Shown here in pieces: positions 14,689 through 24,137 of a stretch of DNA of 64,000 nt. The notes under the pieces were generated by a model. That model was not told the origin of the DNA and did no database searches. It saw nothing but the letters and a program-made list of their open reading frames with translations. The stretch spans positions 3,567-67,566 of the forward strand of contig CAYNEY010000032.1 of NCBI GenBank assembly GCA_964396375.1, in the 5' to 3' direction. Positions within the stretch are counted from its first letter, which is position 1. Every line of letters begins with the position of its first letter. The stretch is from FEN-1139 sp964396375 (GTDB taxonomy: Bacteria > Myxococcota_A > Polyangia > Polyangiales > Polyangiaceae). A program made the position numbers and the translations under genes.

Positions 14689-16685
14689 TGACGACCTCCG
14701 CCCGCTCGCTGGCGGTGACGGGGCTCGGCGCGGTGACGGCGCTCGGGCCCGATGCGCGGAGCAGCTTCGCCCGGTTGTTGGAGGGAGCTCGGGGCTTCGA
14801 GGAGCAGCCGGGGGGCAAGCTGCTGGCGAAGGTGCCCGAGGCGTACCTCGGGCCTCGGCGCGATCCGGATGATCGCGCCCGCGGCGAGCGGTTGGCGCAG
14901 AGAGCAGCGCGGGAGGCGCTCGGTGCGGCTCGGCTCGAAGGGGTGCCGTTTGGGCTGGTGGTGGGTACCACGACGGGCTCGGTGGTGGGGCTCGAGGCGC
15001 TGCTCGCTCGCGAGGCGGACGCGACCGAGCGGGCGGCGCATTTCGCGCGGCACAACCTGGCTTCAGTGGCTCGCGCGCTTCGGCACGAATTCGAAGGAGC
15101 CGTGCTTGGCACGAGTCTCTGCTCGGCCTGCTCGAGCGGTGCGATGGCGCTCGTGCTGGGGGCCGAGTGGTTGCGCTCGGGACGCGTGCCAGCGGTGTTG
15201 GTGGGGGGAGTGGACGCGTGTTGTACGCTCACCGAGCTCGGGTTCGCCTCCCTGGGCCTGCTTTCGCCCACCGGTTGCCGTCCCTTCGATGAGCGCCGCG
15301 ACGGGCTCACCCTCGGCGAGGGCGCCGGCTTCTTGGTGCTCGAGTTGGCCGAACACGCCCGCGCTCGTGGGGCGAACATCTTCGCGTTCTTGAGCGGGTA
15401 CAGCGCGGGGGCGGAGGCCTTCCACCTCACGCAGCCCGAGCCCACCGGGCGTGATTCGGCCCAGCTGCTCGCTCGTGCGCTCTCGCGGGCCCCCGGGGCC
15501 GAGGCGAGGATCGACTACGTGAACGCCCACGGCACGGGTACACCGAGCAACGATCGCGCCGAGGCCCTGGCGCTCGCTCAGGCCTTCGCGGGGCGCACTG
15601 AGGCGCCTTGGGTATCCTCCTGCAAGGGACAGCTCGGGCATACCTTGGGTGCAGCGGGGGCCCTCGAGGCGGTGTTCACCGTACTCGCGCTTGCAAGGCA
15701 AGAACTCCCTGCTTCCGGTGGTCTCGAGGTCCCGATGCCCGGGCTCCGGCATGTGGGTGCGGTGGGGCAGCCTGCGCCGCTCCGGGCAGCCTGCAGCACC
15801 TCGTTTGGATTTGGAGGGGTGGGCGTGGCGCTCGTGTTCGACACCGAGGAGCCGCGGCACACCGAACAGCCACGGCAGGCGGTTGCCATCACGCGTGCGG
15901 TGCGCCTCCCCGAGACGCAAACCTTCTCGGCTCTCAATGAGCTCGAGGCTGCGCGCTCGCGACGCTTCGATGCTCAGACCGCCGTAACGGCTGCCTGCGC
16001 GGCGCGGCTGCTCGCGCCTTCCCTCGAACCCGACGCGAGGCTCGGGCTGGTGTGTGGGCTTTTGCACGGCAATATAGAGCGAACCGTGCAGTTTCTGGAG
16101 CGCGCCACCAAAAGGGGTGCTGCCCCAGCGGAATTTCCGCATATTTTGCCCTCGTCGATCGCGGGCAATGCTTCGCTGTACGCGGGGCTCCGGGGACCGG
16201 TGCTGGCGGTGGCCGAGCCCGAGGCTTGGGTGGCGAGCGCGCTCTCGAGCGCCGCCGAGCTGCTCGCCGGGGGAGAAGCGGACGCGATGCTGGCGGGGGC
16301 GGCAGAGGGAAGCGGGACGGATGGGACCGATGCGGAGGTGCCCGAGCTTGGGATCTTCTTTTTGCTCCAGCCGGTCGCGCGCCTCTCGGATCAAACGGCG
16401 GTGATGCTCGACGCCACGGGTCCACTCACCGGTGCGATGCCTGCGTTGGTTCCTGGTGAGGTGGTGTTCGTGCTCGCGCATCAGCGTGGAGCACTCCCCG
16501 AGGAGCTCGCGGAGGCTCCCTTTCGCATGGTGACGGCCGAGGGCGCCCTGGCTGGGGGAGAGCTCTTGTTCGAGGCGGTGCAGGCCCTAGAAAAAGGTGA
16601 GCTAGAAGCGGCCCGAGTGGTGGAAGTGACAGAGAACGGGTGCTTCGTTACCGCGCTCACACGGAGCGCTCGGCGCGAACCATGA
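14688..16685 (+). CDS. Ketosynthase with degenerate KS-like C-terminal half
   Basis: 665 aa, against about 410 for a FabF-type condensing enzyme. Residues 1-390 are a complete beta-ketoacyl-ACP synthase: nucleophile Cys148 in SLCSACSSGA, His281 in NAHGTGTPSND, Lys313 and His318 in SCKGQLGHTLGAAG, and the GFGGVG end. Residues about 400-665 look like a second, incomplete KS N-terminal half of the Ketoacyl-synt_2 type (LGLVCGLLHGNIERTVQFL, LPSSIAGNASLYAGLRGP), without a catalytic Cys. It presumably condenses an acyl chain on the adjacent ACP, and the extra half may be a built-in chain-length-factor-like partner (inference). Confidence 0.85.
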   Translation: MTTSARSLAVTGLGAVTALGPDARSSFARLLEGARGFEEQPGGKLLAKVPEAYLGPRRDPDDRARGERLAQRAAREALGAARLEGVPFGLVVGTTTGSVVGLEALLAREADATERAAHFARHNLASVARALRHEFEGAVLGTSLCSACSSGAMALVLGAEWLRSGRVPAVLVGGVDACCTLTELGFASLGLLSPTGCRPFDERRDGLTLGEGAGFLVLELAEHARARGANIFAFLSGYSAGAEAFHLTQPEPTGRDSAQLLARALSRAPGAEARIDYVNAHGTGTPSNDRAEALALAQAFAGRTEAPWVSSCKGQLGHTLGAAGALEAVFTVLALARQELPASGGLEVPMPGLRHVGAVGQPAPLRAACSTSFGFGGVGVALVFDTEEPRHTEQPRQAVAITRAVRLPETQTFSALNELEAARSRRFDAQTAVTAACAARLLAPSLEPDARLGLVCGLLHGNIERTVQFLERATKRGAAPAEFPHILPSSIAGNASLYAGLRGPVLAVAEPEAWVASALSSAAELLAGGEADAMLAGAAEGSGTDGTDAEVPELGIFFLLQPVARLSDQTAVMLDATGPLTGAMPALVPGEVVFVLAHQRGALPEELAEAPFRMVTAEGALAGGELLFEAVQALEKGELEAARVVEVTENGCFVTALTRSARREP

Positions 16686-18529
16686 GGGTCCCGATCTCGT
16701 TGCTCGCTTACGCGGCGCTCTCCCCGGCAGGGCGTGGAGCGGCCGCTCTCGGCCTGGCTCCCGTGGGGGAGCGTGCCGAGAGCTTCGCGCGGCCTTGCCC
16801 GCAGATGTTGGCTGAGGGATTTCGGCGGCCGATTTCCGTGAGGCTTGCTCCGGAGCACCTCGCCGAAGCGACCGCATCGGAGCGCCATCTGCGCCTGCTC
16901 GAGCTTCTGGCGCGCGAGCTCATGGTCGAGCTCGATCGGGTGTTGGTCGATTGGCGAAAGCGGCGGATCGCGCTCATCCTGGGCACCTCCGCTGGTGCCA
17001 TGCCCGCCCTCGAGGTGGCGCTGGCCCGAAGGGCTGCGGGCGAGCCAGTGCCGCGAGAGCTGGCAGAGAAGCTCGGCTATGCCGCGCCCCTCACGCATCT
17101 CGAGGGGTGTCTCGGCGTGCCTTTGGTCTCGTCGTACACCGTGCTCGCCGCCTGCGCCTCGTCGTCCCTTGCCCTCGGGCTCGGGGCACGCCTGCTCGCT
17201 CACGGGCACGCCGAGCTGGTGCTCGCGGGCGGCTACGACGTGTGGAGCTCCTTCGTCGCGGGAGGTTTCGAGGCGCTCAACGCGACCACGGCCAGTGCCT
17301 GCCGGCCCTTCCGCGCCGAGCGTGATGGCATGGTGGCAAGTGAGGGCGGCGCGTTGGCGGCGCTGGTCGCCGAGCCCGCGCGGGGACCGTATCTGGTCGG
17401 GTTTGGCTGCGCCAGTGAGGCGTTTCATGCCACGGCGCCGCATCCCGAGGGGCATGGTCCGCGGGAGGCCTCCCTGCGCGCCCTCGAGGATGCTGATCTC
17501 CCTGCGTCCTCAGTGAACCTAGTGAGCGCTCACGGCACTGCCACCCCTTACAACGATCGCGCCGAGGCCTTGGCGCTCGCGTCCCTCGGGCTCGCGCCGG
17601 GGTATGTCGTTCACGGCGCGAAGGCTACCCTCGGTCACACCATGGGTGCCGCGGGGCTCCTCGAGACCCTGGCGATGCTCGAGGCGATGCGTGGCGGGAT
17701 TCTTCCCGCCACGGCGGGTGACGGCGCGCTCGAACCCACGTTCACGGGCAGGCTCCTCGAGCGCACCGAGGTGGGCACGACCCGAGCCGCGCTCAAGCTG
17801 GCCTCGGCCTTCGGCGGCTTCACGGCGGCTCTTCTGTGGTCCGAGGTGCCTTCGGAAGCACCGCGGCCGCTCTGGCCCGTCACGCTCGTGGTGGGGCCGG
17901 CCGTGACGGGGCTAGAGCTCGAACTCGCGCGCCGCCTGTGTGCCAATGTCACCCGACTCGAGCGGCTCGATCCGAGCGGCGAGCTTACCCTCGGTGCGGT
18001 GACAGCGCTCTTGTCGGCGCGAGGACTCACCCTCCCTTCGCAGACCGCGGTGGTGCTCGCCACTGAGCTCGGGAGCCTCGAGGCCAACGAGCGCTTCGAT
18101 CTTCGCCGTCGCGCACAGGGGCCAAAAGGCTGCGAGCCGCGACGCTTTCCCGCCACCTCGCCCAACTTGGCAGCGGCCGAGGTTAGCTTGGCTTTCGCGC
18201 TCCATGGCCCCTGCTTTGCCGTGTGCCATGAGCTTCGCGCGGTCGCCGAGGCTCGGCTGGTCGGGCACGATCTGGTGGCCGCAGGTGACGTGGAGGCTTG
18301 CCTGGTGGTGCAGAGTGACGAGGTGGGGCCGACCGCGCGCGCGCTGCTGGAAGCCAAGGGTTCAGCGCCGAAGACCTCCCGCGCCCGCGCGGTGCTGTTC
18401 GTCCGCGGAGCCGAACACGCTCCATCGACGCGGGCCGAAATCAGCACGCGCTCGCGTCGGCACGACGAACTTGGGAGTGACGACGAGGCATTCTGGTCCG
18501 AGTTCGAGGCAGGGCCGACCACAAGCTAA
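16682..18529 (+). CDS. Second ketosynthase with KS-like C-terminal half
   Basis: 615 aa from ATG 16682, which overlaps the preceding stop (ATGA). Residues 1-390 carry Cys158 in VLAACASSSLAL, His284 in SAHGTATPYND and Lys314/His319 in AKATLGHTMGAAG, so it also appears catalytically competent. The C-terminal 220 residues (FPATSPNLAAAEVSLAFALH, GPCFAVCHEL) again mimic a degenerate KS half without the catalytic set. N-terminal catalytic spacing is similar in both genes, suggesting tandem duplication of a fused ancestor. Nothing of the remaining pathway (KR, DH, thioesterase) follows. Confidence 0.85.
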   Translation: MRVPISLLAYAALSPAGRGAAALGLAPVGERAESFARPCPQMLAEGFRRPISVRLAPEHLAEATASERHLRLLELLARELMVELDRVLVDWRKRRIALILGTSAGAMPALEVALARRAAGEPVPRELAEKLGYAAPLTHLEGCLGVPLVSSYTVLAACASSSLALGLGARLLAHGHAELVLAGGYDVWSSFVAGGFEALNATTASACRPFRAERDGMVASEGGALAALVAEPARGPYLVGFGCASEAFHATAPHPEGHGPREASLRALEDADLPASSVNLVSAHGTATPYNDRAEALALASLGLAPGYVVHGAKATLGHTMGAAGLLETLAMLEAMRGGILPATAGDGALEPTFTGRLLERTEVGTTRAALKLASAFGGFTAALLWSEVPSEAPRPLWPVTLVVGPAVTGLELELARRLCANVTRLERLDPSGELTLGAVTALLSARGLTLPSQTAVVLATELGSLEANERFDLRRRAQGPKGCEPRRFPATSPNLAAAEVSLAFALHGPCFAVCHELRAVAEARLVGHDLVAAGDVEACLVVQSDEVGPTARALLEAKGSAPKTSRARAVLFVRGAEHAPSTRAEISTRSRRHDELGSDDEAFWSEFEAGPTTS

Positions 18530-18638
18530 CATCGGCCCCTTGGCCCGTCTTTCCAGGGCTTGCGGGGCTGGCACGACTTTGTAAGGGTTGTCGCGGAATG
18601 CCCCGGGCAACCCGTGGCGTTCAATGACGAGAGCATCC

Positions 18639-19112
18639 ATGTCTGTTCGAGCATCCTTAGTCCTTGCGTCCACGCTCCTTCTGTCCGCCTGCGCGGCGCA
18701 CACCATCCCGAACACGGACGTGGAGGACACCGAGGCCAACCGCGCCATCATCGAGTTCTGCGAAAGCTATCGGCACGCCGTCGAGCAGCGCAACATCGCA
18801 GCCCTGCTCAAGATGGCCGATCCGGCTTACTACGAGGACGGTGGCAACGCCGACGCCTCGGACGATCTCGACTACACGGGTCTGAAGAGCTACCTCGAAG
18901 GTAAGTTCCGCGACACCAAGGCGATCCGCTACGAGATCCGCTATCGGCGGGTGGTGGAGGGAAGAAACGACCTTCTTTATGTGGATTACACCTTCAGTGC
19001 CAGCTACAAGCTCGCCACTGAAAATGGGGACGTGTGGCGTCGGGCGGTGGCCGACAACCGCCTCGAGATCCGAACATCTGACAACAGTTTCCGGATCGTA
19101 GCGGGGATGTAG
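18639..19112 (+). CDS. Lipoprotein with NTF2/SnoaL-like fold
   Basis: 157 aa from ATG 18639; an in-frame start at 18588 precedes the signal peptide. Lipobox LLLSAC, then ANRAIIEFCESYRHAVEQRN, LLKMADPAYYEDGGNADAS and a beta-rich end (VLYVDYTFSASYKL-like strands). The pattern of a helix with repeated short strands after A-D-P-x-Y-Y is typical of the SnoaL/nuclear-transport-factor-2 fold. It probably sits on the outer or inner membrane. No catalytic residues are evident. Confidence 0.7.
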   Translation: MSVRASLVLASTLLLSACAAHTIPNTDVEDTEANRAIIEFCESYRHAVEQRNIAALLKMADPAYYEDGGNADASDDLDYTGLKSYLEGKFRDTKAIRYEIRYRRVVEGRNDLLYVDYTFSASYKLATENGDVWRRAVADNRLEIRTSDNSFRIVAGM

Positions 19113-19162
19113 TCGACGGCTCTTCGGGCGAGCGGGCTTTTCTTCTTGCGACGCGGGGTACC

Positions 19163-20290
19163 ATGCAATACCGAGATTTTGGACGAACCGGGGTCAAGGT
19201 ATCGGCCTTGGGCTTTGGCGCGATGCGCCTACCCATGCAAGATCCGAAGACGGTGCGCCGCGATGAGGCGCTGCCACTTCTGGTGCGCGCCTACGAGCTG
19301 GGGGTCACCTATTTTGACACGGGCAAGTTCTACTGCGGCGAGGACTCGGAGCGGACCCTGGGTGAGGCGCTCAAGCTGATGGATAGGAGTCGGGTTCAGG
19401 TCTCGACCAAGTACCCGGCGGAGACACACACCAAGGAGGACGTGCGCGCGAAGCTCACGACCAGTCTCGAGATCCTGGATCTCGACTACGTAGATTTCTA
19501 CCACCTCTGGGGGATCTCCTGGAAATCCTTCGAGACCGAACTCGGACGGAAGGGCGGCGTGGTGGAGGAGGTGTGGCGCATGAAGGAGGAGGGCCTGGTG
19601 CGGCATGTCTCGTTCTCGTTCCATTCCGAGCCCGAGGACATCCCGCGTCTGGTCGACACCGGCCTCTTTGAGACCATGCTCTGCCAGTACAACCTCCTCG
19701 ATCGGCGGAACGAGGCGGGCATGCGTTACGCCAAGAGCCGGGGCCTCGGCGTGGCGGTGATGGGACCGGTCGGCGGGGGCCGCCTGGGGGCGCCGAGCGC
19801 GGTGCTCGAACAATGGCCCATCGATGGTGGTCCCGTGAGCTCCCCCGCGCTCGCCCTGCGCTTCGTGCTGGCCAACCCCGACGTGGACATGGCGCTGTCA
19901 GGGATGTCGAACCAAGAGCAGCTCATCGAGAACGTCGCGACCGCTTCGCTCGACTCGACGCTCTCGACCGAGGAAAAGGAGCGCGTTGCCCGAGCCAGCG
20001 AAGAGAACGCGCGCCTGGCCGAACTCTACTGCACCGGCTGCAAGTATTGCCTGCCCTGTCCCGAAGAGGTCAATATCCCTGAGATCTTCCACACCATGAA
20101 CAGCCATCGGGTGTGGGGGCTTACCAAGTGGGCCCGCGAGCACTACCAGGAGATCGGGACCAACCAATGGGTCCCAGGCAGGCGTGCCGACGCCTGCGTG
20201 CGCTGTGGGAGCTGTGAGGACAAATGCCCGCAGAAGCTCCCGATCATGGAGCGATTGGCCGAGTGCCATGCGCTGTTTGGCGCAGGCTGA
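19163..20290 (+). CDS. Aldo/keto reductase with C-terminal 4Fe-4S domain
   Basis: 375 aa. N-terminal (beta/alpha)8 aldo/keto reductase: RDFGRTGVKVSALGFGAMRL, FDTGKFYCGEDSE with the catalytic Tyr, and the HLWG and FSFHSEPED segments. The C-terminal 80 residues hold two clusters, CTGCKYCLPCPEEVNIP and CVRCGSCEDKCP, forming a ferredoxin-like domain. Such fused proteins are common in anaerobes and deltaproteobacteria as NADPH-linked reductases of unknown substrate. It stands alone between a lipoprotein and the mazG gene. Confidence 0.9.
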   Translation: MQYRDFGRTGVKVSALGFGAMRLPMQDPKTVRRDEALPLLVRAYELGVTYFDTGKFYCGEDSERTLGEALKLMDRSRVQVSTKYPAETHTKEDVRAKLTTSLEILDLDYVDFYHLWGISWKSFETELGRKGGVVEEVWRMKEEGLVRHVSFSFHSEPEDIPRLVDTGLFETMLCQYNLLDRRNEAGMRYAKSRGLGVAVMGPVGGGRLGAPSAVLEQWPIDGGPVSSPALALRFVLANPDVDMALSGMSNQEQLIENVATASLDSTLSTEEKERVARASEENARLAELYCTGCKYCLPCPEEVNIPEIFHTMNSHRVWGLTKWAREHYQEIGTNQWVPGRRADACVRCGSCEDKCPQKLPIMERLAECHALFGAG

Positions 20291-20320
20291 AGCGTCCCCG
20301 AGTCAGCCCCGAGTTCCACC

Positions 20321-21148
20321 ATGAGCGACCACATCCCCCCGAGCCGTCCCCTTGCCGAGCAGACCGGCGCTGATTTCGCCGCGTTGGTGGGGGTGATGCG
20401 GCGGCTGCTCGGCCCTGATGGCTGCCCCTGGGATCGGGAGCAGACCTTCGAATCGCTGCGGAAGTACGTGCTTGAAGAGGCCTGTGAGGTGATCGACGCG
20501 GTACAAGAGAACGACCGCGCGCACCTCTGCGAAGAGTTGGGAGATCTGGCGCTGCAGGTGGCCTTCATGGCGGAGCTCGGCCGCGCCGAGCAGAGCTTCG
20601 GGCCCGACGACGTGATGCGCGGGATCTGCGAGAAGCTGGTCCGGCGGCATCCCCATGTATTCGGCGATGCCACGGCCCGCGACGCCGAGCAGGTGCTCGA
20701 GCACTGGCAGCGCATCAAAGAGACCGAGAAGCCGAAACCGCGACTGCTCGAGCGAGTGCCGCGGAGCCTGCCCGGGTTGGTGCGGGCCCAGCGGATCGGG
20801 GAGAAAGTGGCCAAAGTTGGCTTCGACTGGCCGGATCCGGCGGGCTCCTTCGCCAAGGTCGAAGAGGAACTCGGCGAACTCGAGGTGGCAACCTCGGCGG
20901 GAGAGCCAGCGGCCATCCAAGAGGAACTCGGAGATGTGCTGTTTGCCCTGGTGAACTACGCGCGCCACCTGGGCGTCGACGCCGAGGCCGCGCTCAAGCA
21001 GACCTGCGCCAAGTTCGAGCGCCGATTTTCCCACGTGGAAGACCGGGTCCGGGAGATCCACGGGGACTTCCCCGAAAAGGACGCGCCGAAGCTCTCCCTC
21101 GAGGAGCTCGATCGCTACTGGGAGGAAGGTAAGGGACGTTCAGGATGA
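20321..21148 (+). CDS. mazG: Nucleoside triphosphate pyrophosphohydrolase MazG
   Basis: 275 aa with two MazG domains. Domain 1 has CPWDREQTFESLRKYVLEEA and EELGDLALQVAF; domain 2 has EEELGELEVA and EELGDVLFALVNYARHLG. The paired E-x-x-E...E-x-x-D motifs bind Mg and NTP. It hydrolyses (d)NTPs to NMP and pyrophosphate, cleaning the pool of non-canonical nucleotides. This is the housekeeping enzyme, not the MazEF antitoxin, and it has no toxin neighbour. The stop overlaps the rlmN start. Confidence 0.95.
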   Translation: MSDHIPPSRPLAEQTGADFAALVGVMRRLLGPDGCPWDREQTFESLRKYVLEEACEVIDAVQENDRAHLCEELGDLALQVAFMAELGRAEQSFGPDDVMRGICEKLVRRHPHVFGDATARDAEQVLEHWQRIKETEKPKPRLLERVPRSLPGLVRAQRIGEKVAKVGFDWPDPAGSFAKVEEELGELEVATSAGEPAAIQEELGDVLFALVNYARHLGVDAEAALKQTCAKFERRFSHVEDRVREIHGDFPEKDAPKLSLEELDRYWEEGKGRSG

Positions 21149-22245
21149 GCGCGGAGCCCCTCGGTTGGTTCCCCGAAGACTGGGCAACGGCGCTGCCCGA
21201 CCAGCCCGCGTTTCGCGCCCGCCAGATCTTCCGGTGGCTGCACAAACAAGGGGTCACCGATCCCACGCAGATGACCAACCTCGGCCCTGCCCTGCGGGAG
21301 CGCGTTCGGGAGTGTCTCGGGGGGCTCGAGCTTACTGCAAAGCAGGTGCAAAGCTCCTCCGATGGCACGAGGAAACTCCTACTTCTGCTCTCTGATGGAA
21401 CGCCGATCGAGTCGGTGCTGATCCCGATGAAGGACGAGGCCGAGGAGGACCCCGAGGAGGAGATTGTCGGGGGCGCACCGGAGCGCGTGACCTTCTGCGT
21501 CTCGACCCAACATGGCTGCCCCGCTCGGTGCGTGTTCTGCGCCAGCGGCGAGGCGGGATTTCGCCGCCAGCTCTCCGCCGGGGAGATCGTCCTGCAGGTG
21601 TTGGCACTCCGGCGCCTCCTCGGACCGAAAGAGCGTGTCACCAACCTGGTGTTCATGGGCATGGGAGAGCCGCTGCTCAACTACGATGCCACCGCCCGTG
21701 CGCTCCGCCTTCTCTCGCACGCCGAGGGCTGCGGACTCGGCCTGCGACGGATGACGGTGAGCACGGTGGGGGTTCCGGCCGGGATCGCCCAGTTGGGTCG
21801 GGATTTTGGCGGCAAGGTGGGGCTCGCCGTGTCGCTGCATGCGCCGAACGACGAGCTGCGCAACCGGCTGATCCCATACAATCGCAAGCTGGGCCTGGAC
21901 ACGCTGAAAGAGGCGCTCCTTGCCTATCCGCTGCCGCAGAGGCGGCGCATCACTATCGAGTATACCATGTTTTCTGGGGTCAACGACACCGAAGGCCACG
22001 CCCGGGAACTCGTTCGTTGGCTCCGGCCCCTCTCGGTCAAAGTGAACCTCATCCCCATGAACCCCGTTCCCTTCTCCGAGCTCCGCGGCTCGGATTCGGC
22101 AACCTGTCGAGCGTTTCAAGAGTGGTTACTCGCGCAGGGGATCTCGTGCTCGATCCGCACCCGGCGGGGTGATGAGCTGGCCGCGGCCTGCGGTCAGCTC
22201 GCCTTCTCCGACCGACCGCGGGAGTCACCCGAGGGTGGGTCGTGA
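21145..22245 (+). CDS. rlmN: Dual-specificity RNA methyltransferase RlmN
   Basis: 366 aa radical-SAM enzyme that makes C2-methyl-A2503 in 23S rRNA and A37 in some tRNAs. N-terminal accessory region FRARQIFRWLHKQGVTDPTQ. The radical-SAM cluster motif is CPARCVFCASGEAG, followed by LVFMGMGEPLLNYD and VSLHAPNDELRNRLIPYN. The methyl-carrying Cys is expected near IRTRRGDELAAACGQL, where CGQL is conserved. It overlaps mazG by 4 bases and the next gene by 4 bases. Confidence 0.95.
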   Translation: MSAEPLGWFPEDWATALPDQPAFRARQIFRWLHKQGVTDPTQMTNLGPALRERVRECLGGLELTAKQVQSSSDGTRKLLLLLSDGTPIESVLIPMKDEAEEDPEEEIVGGAPERVTFCVSTQHGCPARCVFCASGEAGFRRQLSAGEIVLQVLALRRLLGPKERVTNLVFMGMGEPLLNYDATARALRLLSHAEGCGLGLRRMTVSTVGVPAGIAQLGRDFGGKVGLAVSLHAPNDELRNRLIPYNRKLGLDTLKEALLAYPLPQRRRITIEYTMFSGVNDTEGHARELVRWLRPLSVKVNLIPMNPVPFSELRGSDSATCRAFQEWLLAQGISCSIRTRRGDELAAACGQLAFSDRPRESPEGGS

Positions 22246-23645
22246 GTCACAAGAGGGGCCCGATCCGCTCGGTTCTGGTCGCGAACCGCGGCGAGGTCGC
22301 CACGCGGATCCTCACCACCCTGCGGCGCCTCGGCGTCGAGACCGTGGCCATCTGTTCCGAGGCGGATCGCGAGGCTCCCTACATTTGCCTCGCCGGACGC
22401 TGTCATGTGATCGGGCCCGCGCCGCTGCTCGAGAGCTACCTCCACCTCGAGCGGGTCATGGACGCGGTGCGGGAGAGTGGCGTCGACGCCGTACACCCGG
22501 GCTACGGCTTGCTGAGCGAGAAGGCGGAGTTTGCCCGGTCTCTCGAAGACGCCGGAGTACGGAGCATCGGCCCGGGGAGCCTTGCCCTCGCGCGCCTCGG
22601 CAACAAACTCGAGGCGCGGCGCCTGGCCAAAGAGGCCGGGATGTCGCCTCCTCCTGGAAGCGACGCGGCCCTCAGTTTGGACGATCTCGATGGCGTCGTG
22701 GCGCGCGCACGCACCCTCGGCTACCCGCTGCTGATCAAGGCGGCGGGGGGTGGCGGGGGGATCGGGATCCAGGTGGCACACGATGAGGCCGAGCTCCGCG
22801 AGCTTGCCCCCAAGGCCGAGCTCCGTGCCTACCGCGCCTTCGGGGTAAAGGGAGTGTTCCTCGAGCGCTTGCTGGACCGCCCCCGGCACATCGAGCTGCA
22901 GCTGTTGCGCGACGCGGACGGTCACACGGTCGTGCTCGGCGACCGCGAGTGCAGCGTCCAGCGGCGCTACCAGAAGCTGATCGAAGAGTGTCCCGCGCCG
23001 TGCCCCATCCTCGACCGCTCGCAGATCGAAGGGCCGCTCGCCAAAGCCGCCGCCAGGCTGCTCGACTCCGTCGACTACGTGGGCATTGCCACTTTGGAGC
23101 TGCTCTGCGACAGCGACGGCTCGCTCTTCTTCCTCGAGGTGAACCCGCGCCTGCAGGTCGAGCACGGCACGACCGAGCAGGTGTTCGGGGTCGATCTGGT
23201 CGAGTTGCAGCTCCGCCTCGCCGAAGGGCAGCCGCTCCCCGCCGAGCTCTCCGCACGCACGCCGAGGGGACACAGCATCGAGGTGCGGCTTTGCGCCGAG
23301 GATCCGGCGCGGGGCTTTCTGCCCCAGCCGGGCCGGGTGACGGCGCTCCAGTGGCCCGAGGGCGAGGGCCTGCGGATCGACGCCGGGATCGAGCTCGGCT
23401 CCGAGATCTCGCCGTATTACGATCCCCTGTTCGCCAAGCTGCTCGGCTATGGACGGACCCGTGAGGAGGCGCGCCAGAGGTTGGTGGCGGCGCTCCGTGG
23501 GCTCGAGCTCGAGCTTACGTCCGCGCGTGGACCGCGGGTCACCAATCAGCAGTTCTTGCTGCAGCTGCTCGAATCACGGCCGTTCGTGGCCGGCGACTAC
23601 CACACGGGCTTGGTGGAGCTTCTGAAGGGCACAACCGGCCTTTGA
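22242..23645 (+). CDS. Biotin carboxylase-like protein
   Basis: 467 aa from GTG 22242 overlapping rlmN. ATP-grasp carboxylase: VLVANRGEVATRIL, HPGYGLLSE, LIKAAGGGGGIGIQ, DRECSVQRRYQKLIEE, FLEVNPRLQVEHGTTE, and a C-terminal RLCAEDPARGFLPQPG and YYDPLFAKLLGYG. All usual AccC motifs are present, with H-G-T-T-E in place of the usual H-P-V-T-E. It would carboxylate biotin on a carrier protein, but no BCCP or carboxyltransferase gene lies nearby. It could serve acetyl-CoA or another acyl-CoA carboxylase, so no symbol is given. Confidence 0.88.
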   Translation: MSHKRGPIRSVLVANRGEVATRILTTLRRLGVETVAICSEADREAPYICLAGRCHVIGPAPLLESYLHLERVMDAVRESGVDAVHPGYGLLSEKAEFARSLEDAGVRSIGPGSLALARLGNKLEARRLAKEAGMSPPPGSDAALSLDDLDGVVARARTLGYPLLIKAAGGGGGIGIQVAHDEAELRELAPKAELRAYRAFGVKGVFLERLLDRPRHIELQLLRDADGHTVVLGDRECSVQRRYQKLIEECPAPCPILDRSQIEGPLAKAAARLLDSVDYVGIATLELLCDSDGSLFFLEVNPRLQVEHGTTEQVFGVDLVELQLRLAEGQPLPAELSARTPRGHSIEVRLCAEDPARGFLPQPGRVTALQWPEGEGLRIDAGIELGSEISPYYDPLFAKLLGYGRTREEARQRLVAALRGLELELTSARGPRVTNQQFLLQLLESRPFVAGDYHTGLVELLKGTTGL

Positions 23646-23918
23646 AGGTGTTTGGTCGGTCCTTCTGGTGGTGCCCCCGAGAGGAGTGGTACGCTCCGGA
23701 TTGGATGTCTGACTTCTCCCAACGAGCCGAGGCTCGCGGAGGCCGACTGACTCTCACGAAGGGCCGAGTGGATGAGTGCCGCGAGGATGCCGGCGGGGTG
23801 CCGAGGCGGTCTCTCTGGTGTACACACTGACGATGACGGCGTGGGCTTGGTCCCGTGAGCCCTTGCCGCAGCTGGCGCGACACGAACTGCCCTGCCGGTT
23901 CATTCCCAGGCGACAGAC

Positions 23919-24063
23919 GTGATCGAGCTGCCCGATGACTTCCGCGATCTTTTGGTGGCCTTGGCTGACCAAGCCGCCCAGTTCGTGGTGGTCGGTGGGC
24001 ACGCGAGAACAGGACCATGCCGACGTCGTGGCTCTCGAACGCATCCGGCACGACAAGATTTAG
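23919..24063 (+). pseudogene. Nucleotidyltransferase-like gene with internal deletion
   Basis: From GTG 23919 it reads IELPDDFRDLLVALADQAAQ then FVVVGGHA, the start of a family of small nucleotidyltransferase-like proteins related to AbiEii/MNT. The next frame gives HADVVALERIRHDKI and a stop at 24061-24063, the normal end of the same family. The central hundred or so residues are missing and the frame shifts at the junction (about 24000-24013). It is a deletion remnant of a likely toxin-antitoxin gene. Confidence 0.65.
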
Positions 24064-24137
24064 CCGCTTGGCGCCGGGCTCGACCGAACCCGCGTGCCGG
24101 GGAGCGTCCGGCGGGGGCTCCTTCGGTCGAGTGAGGT

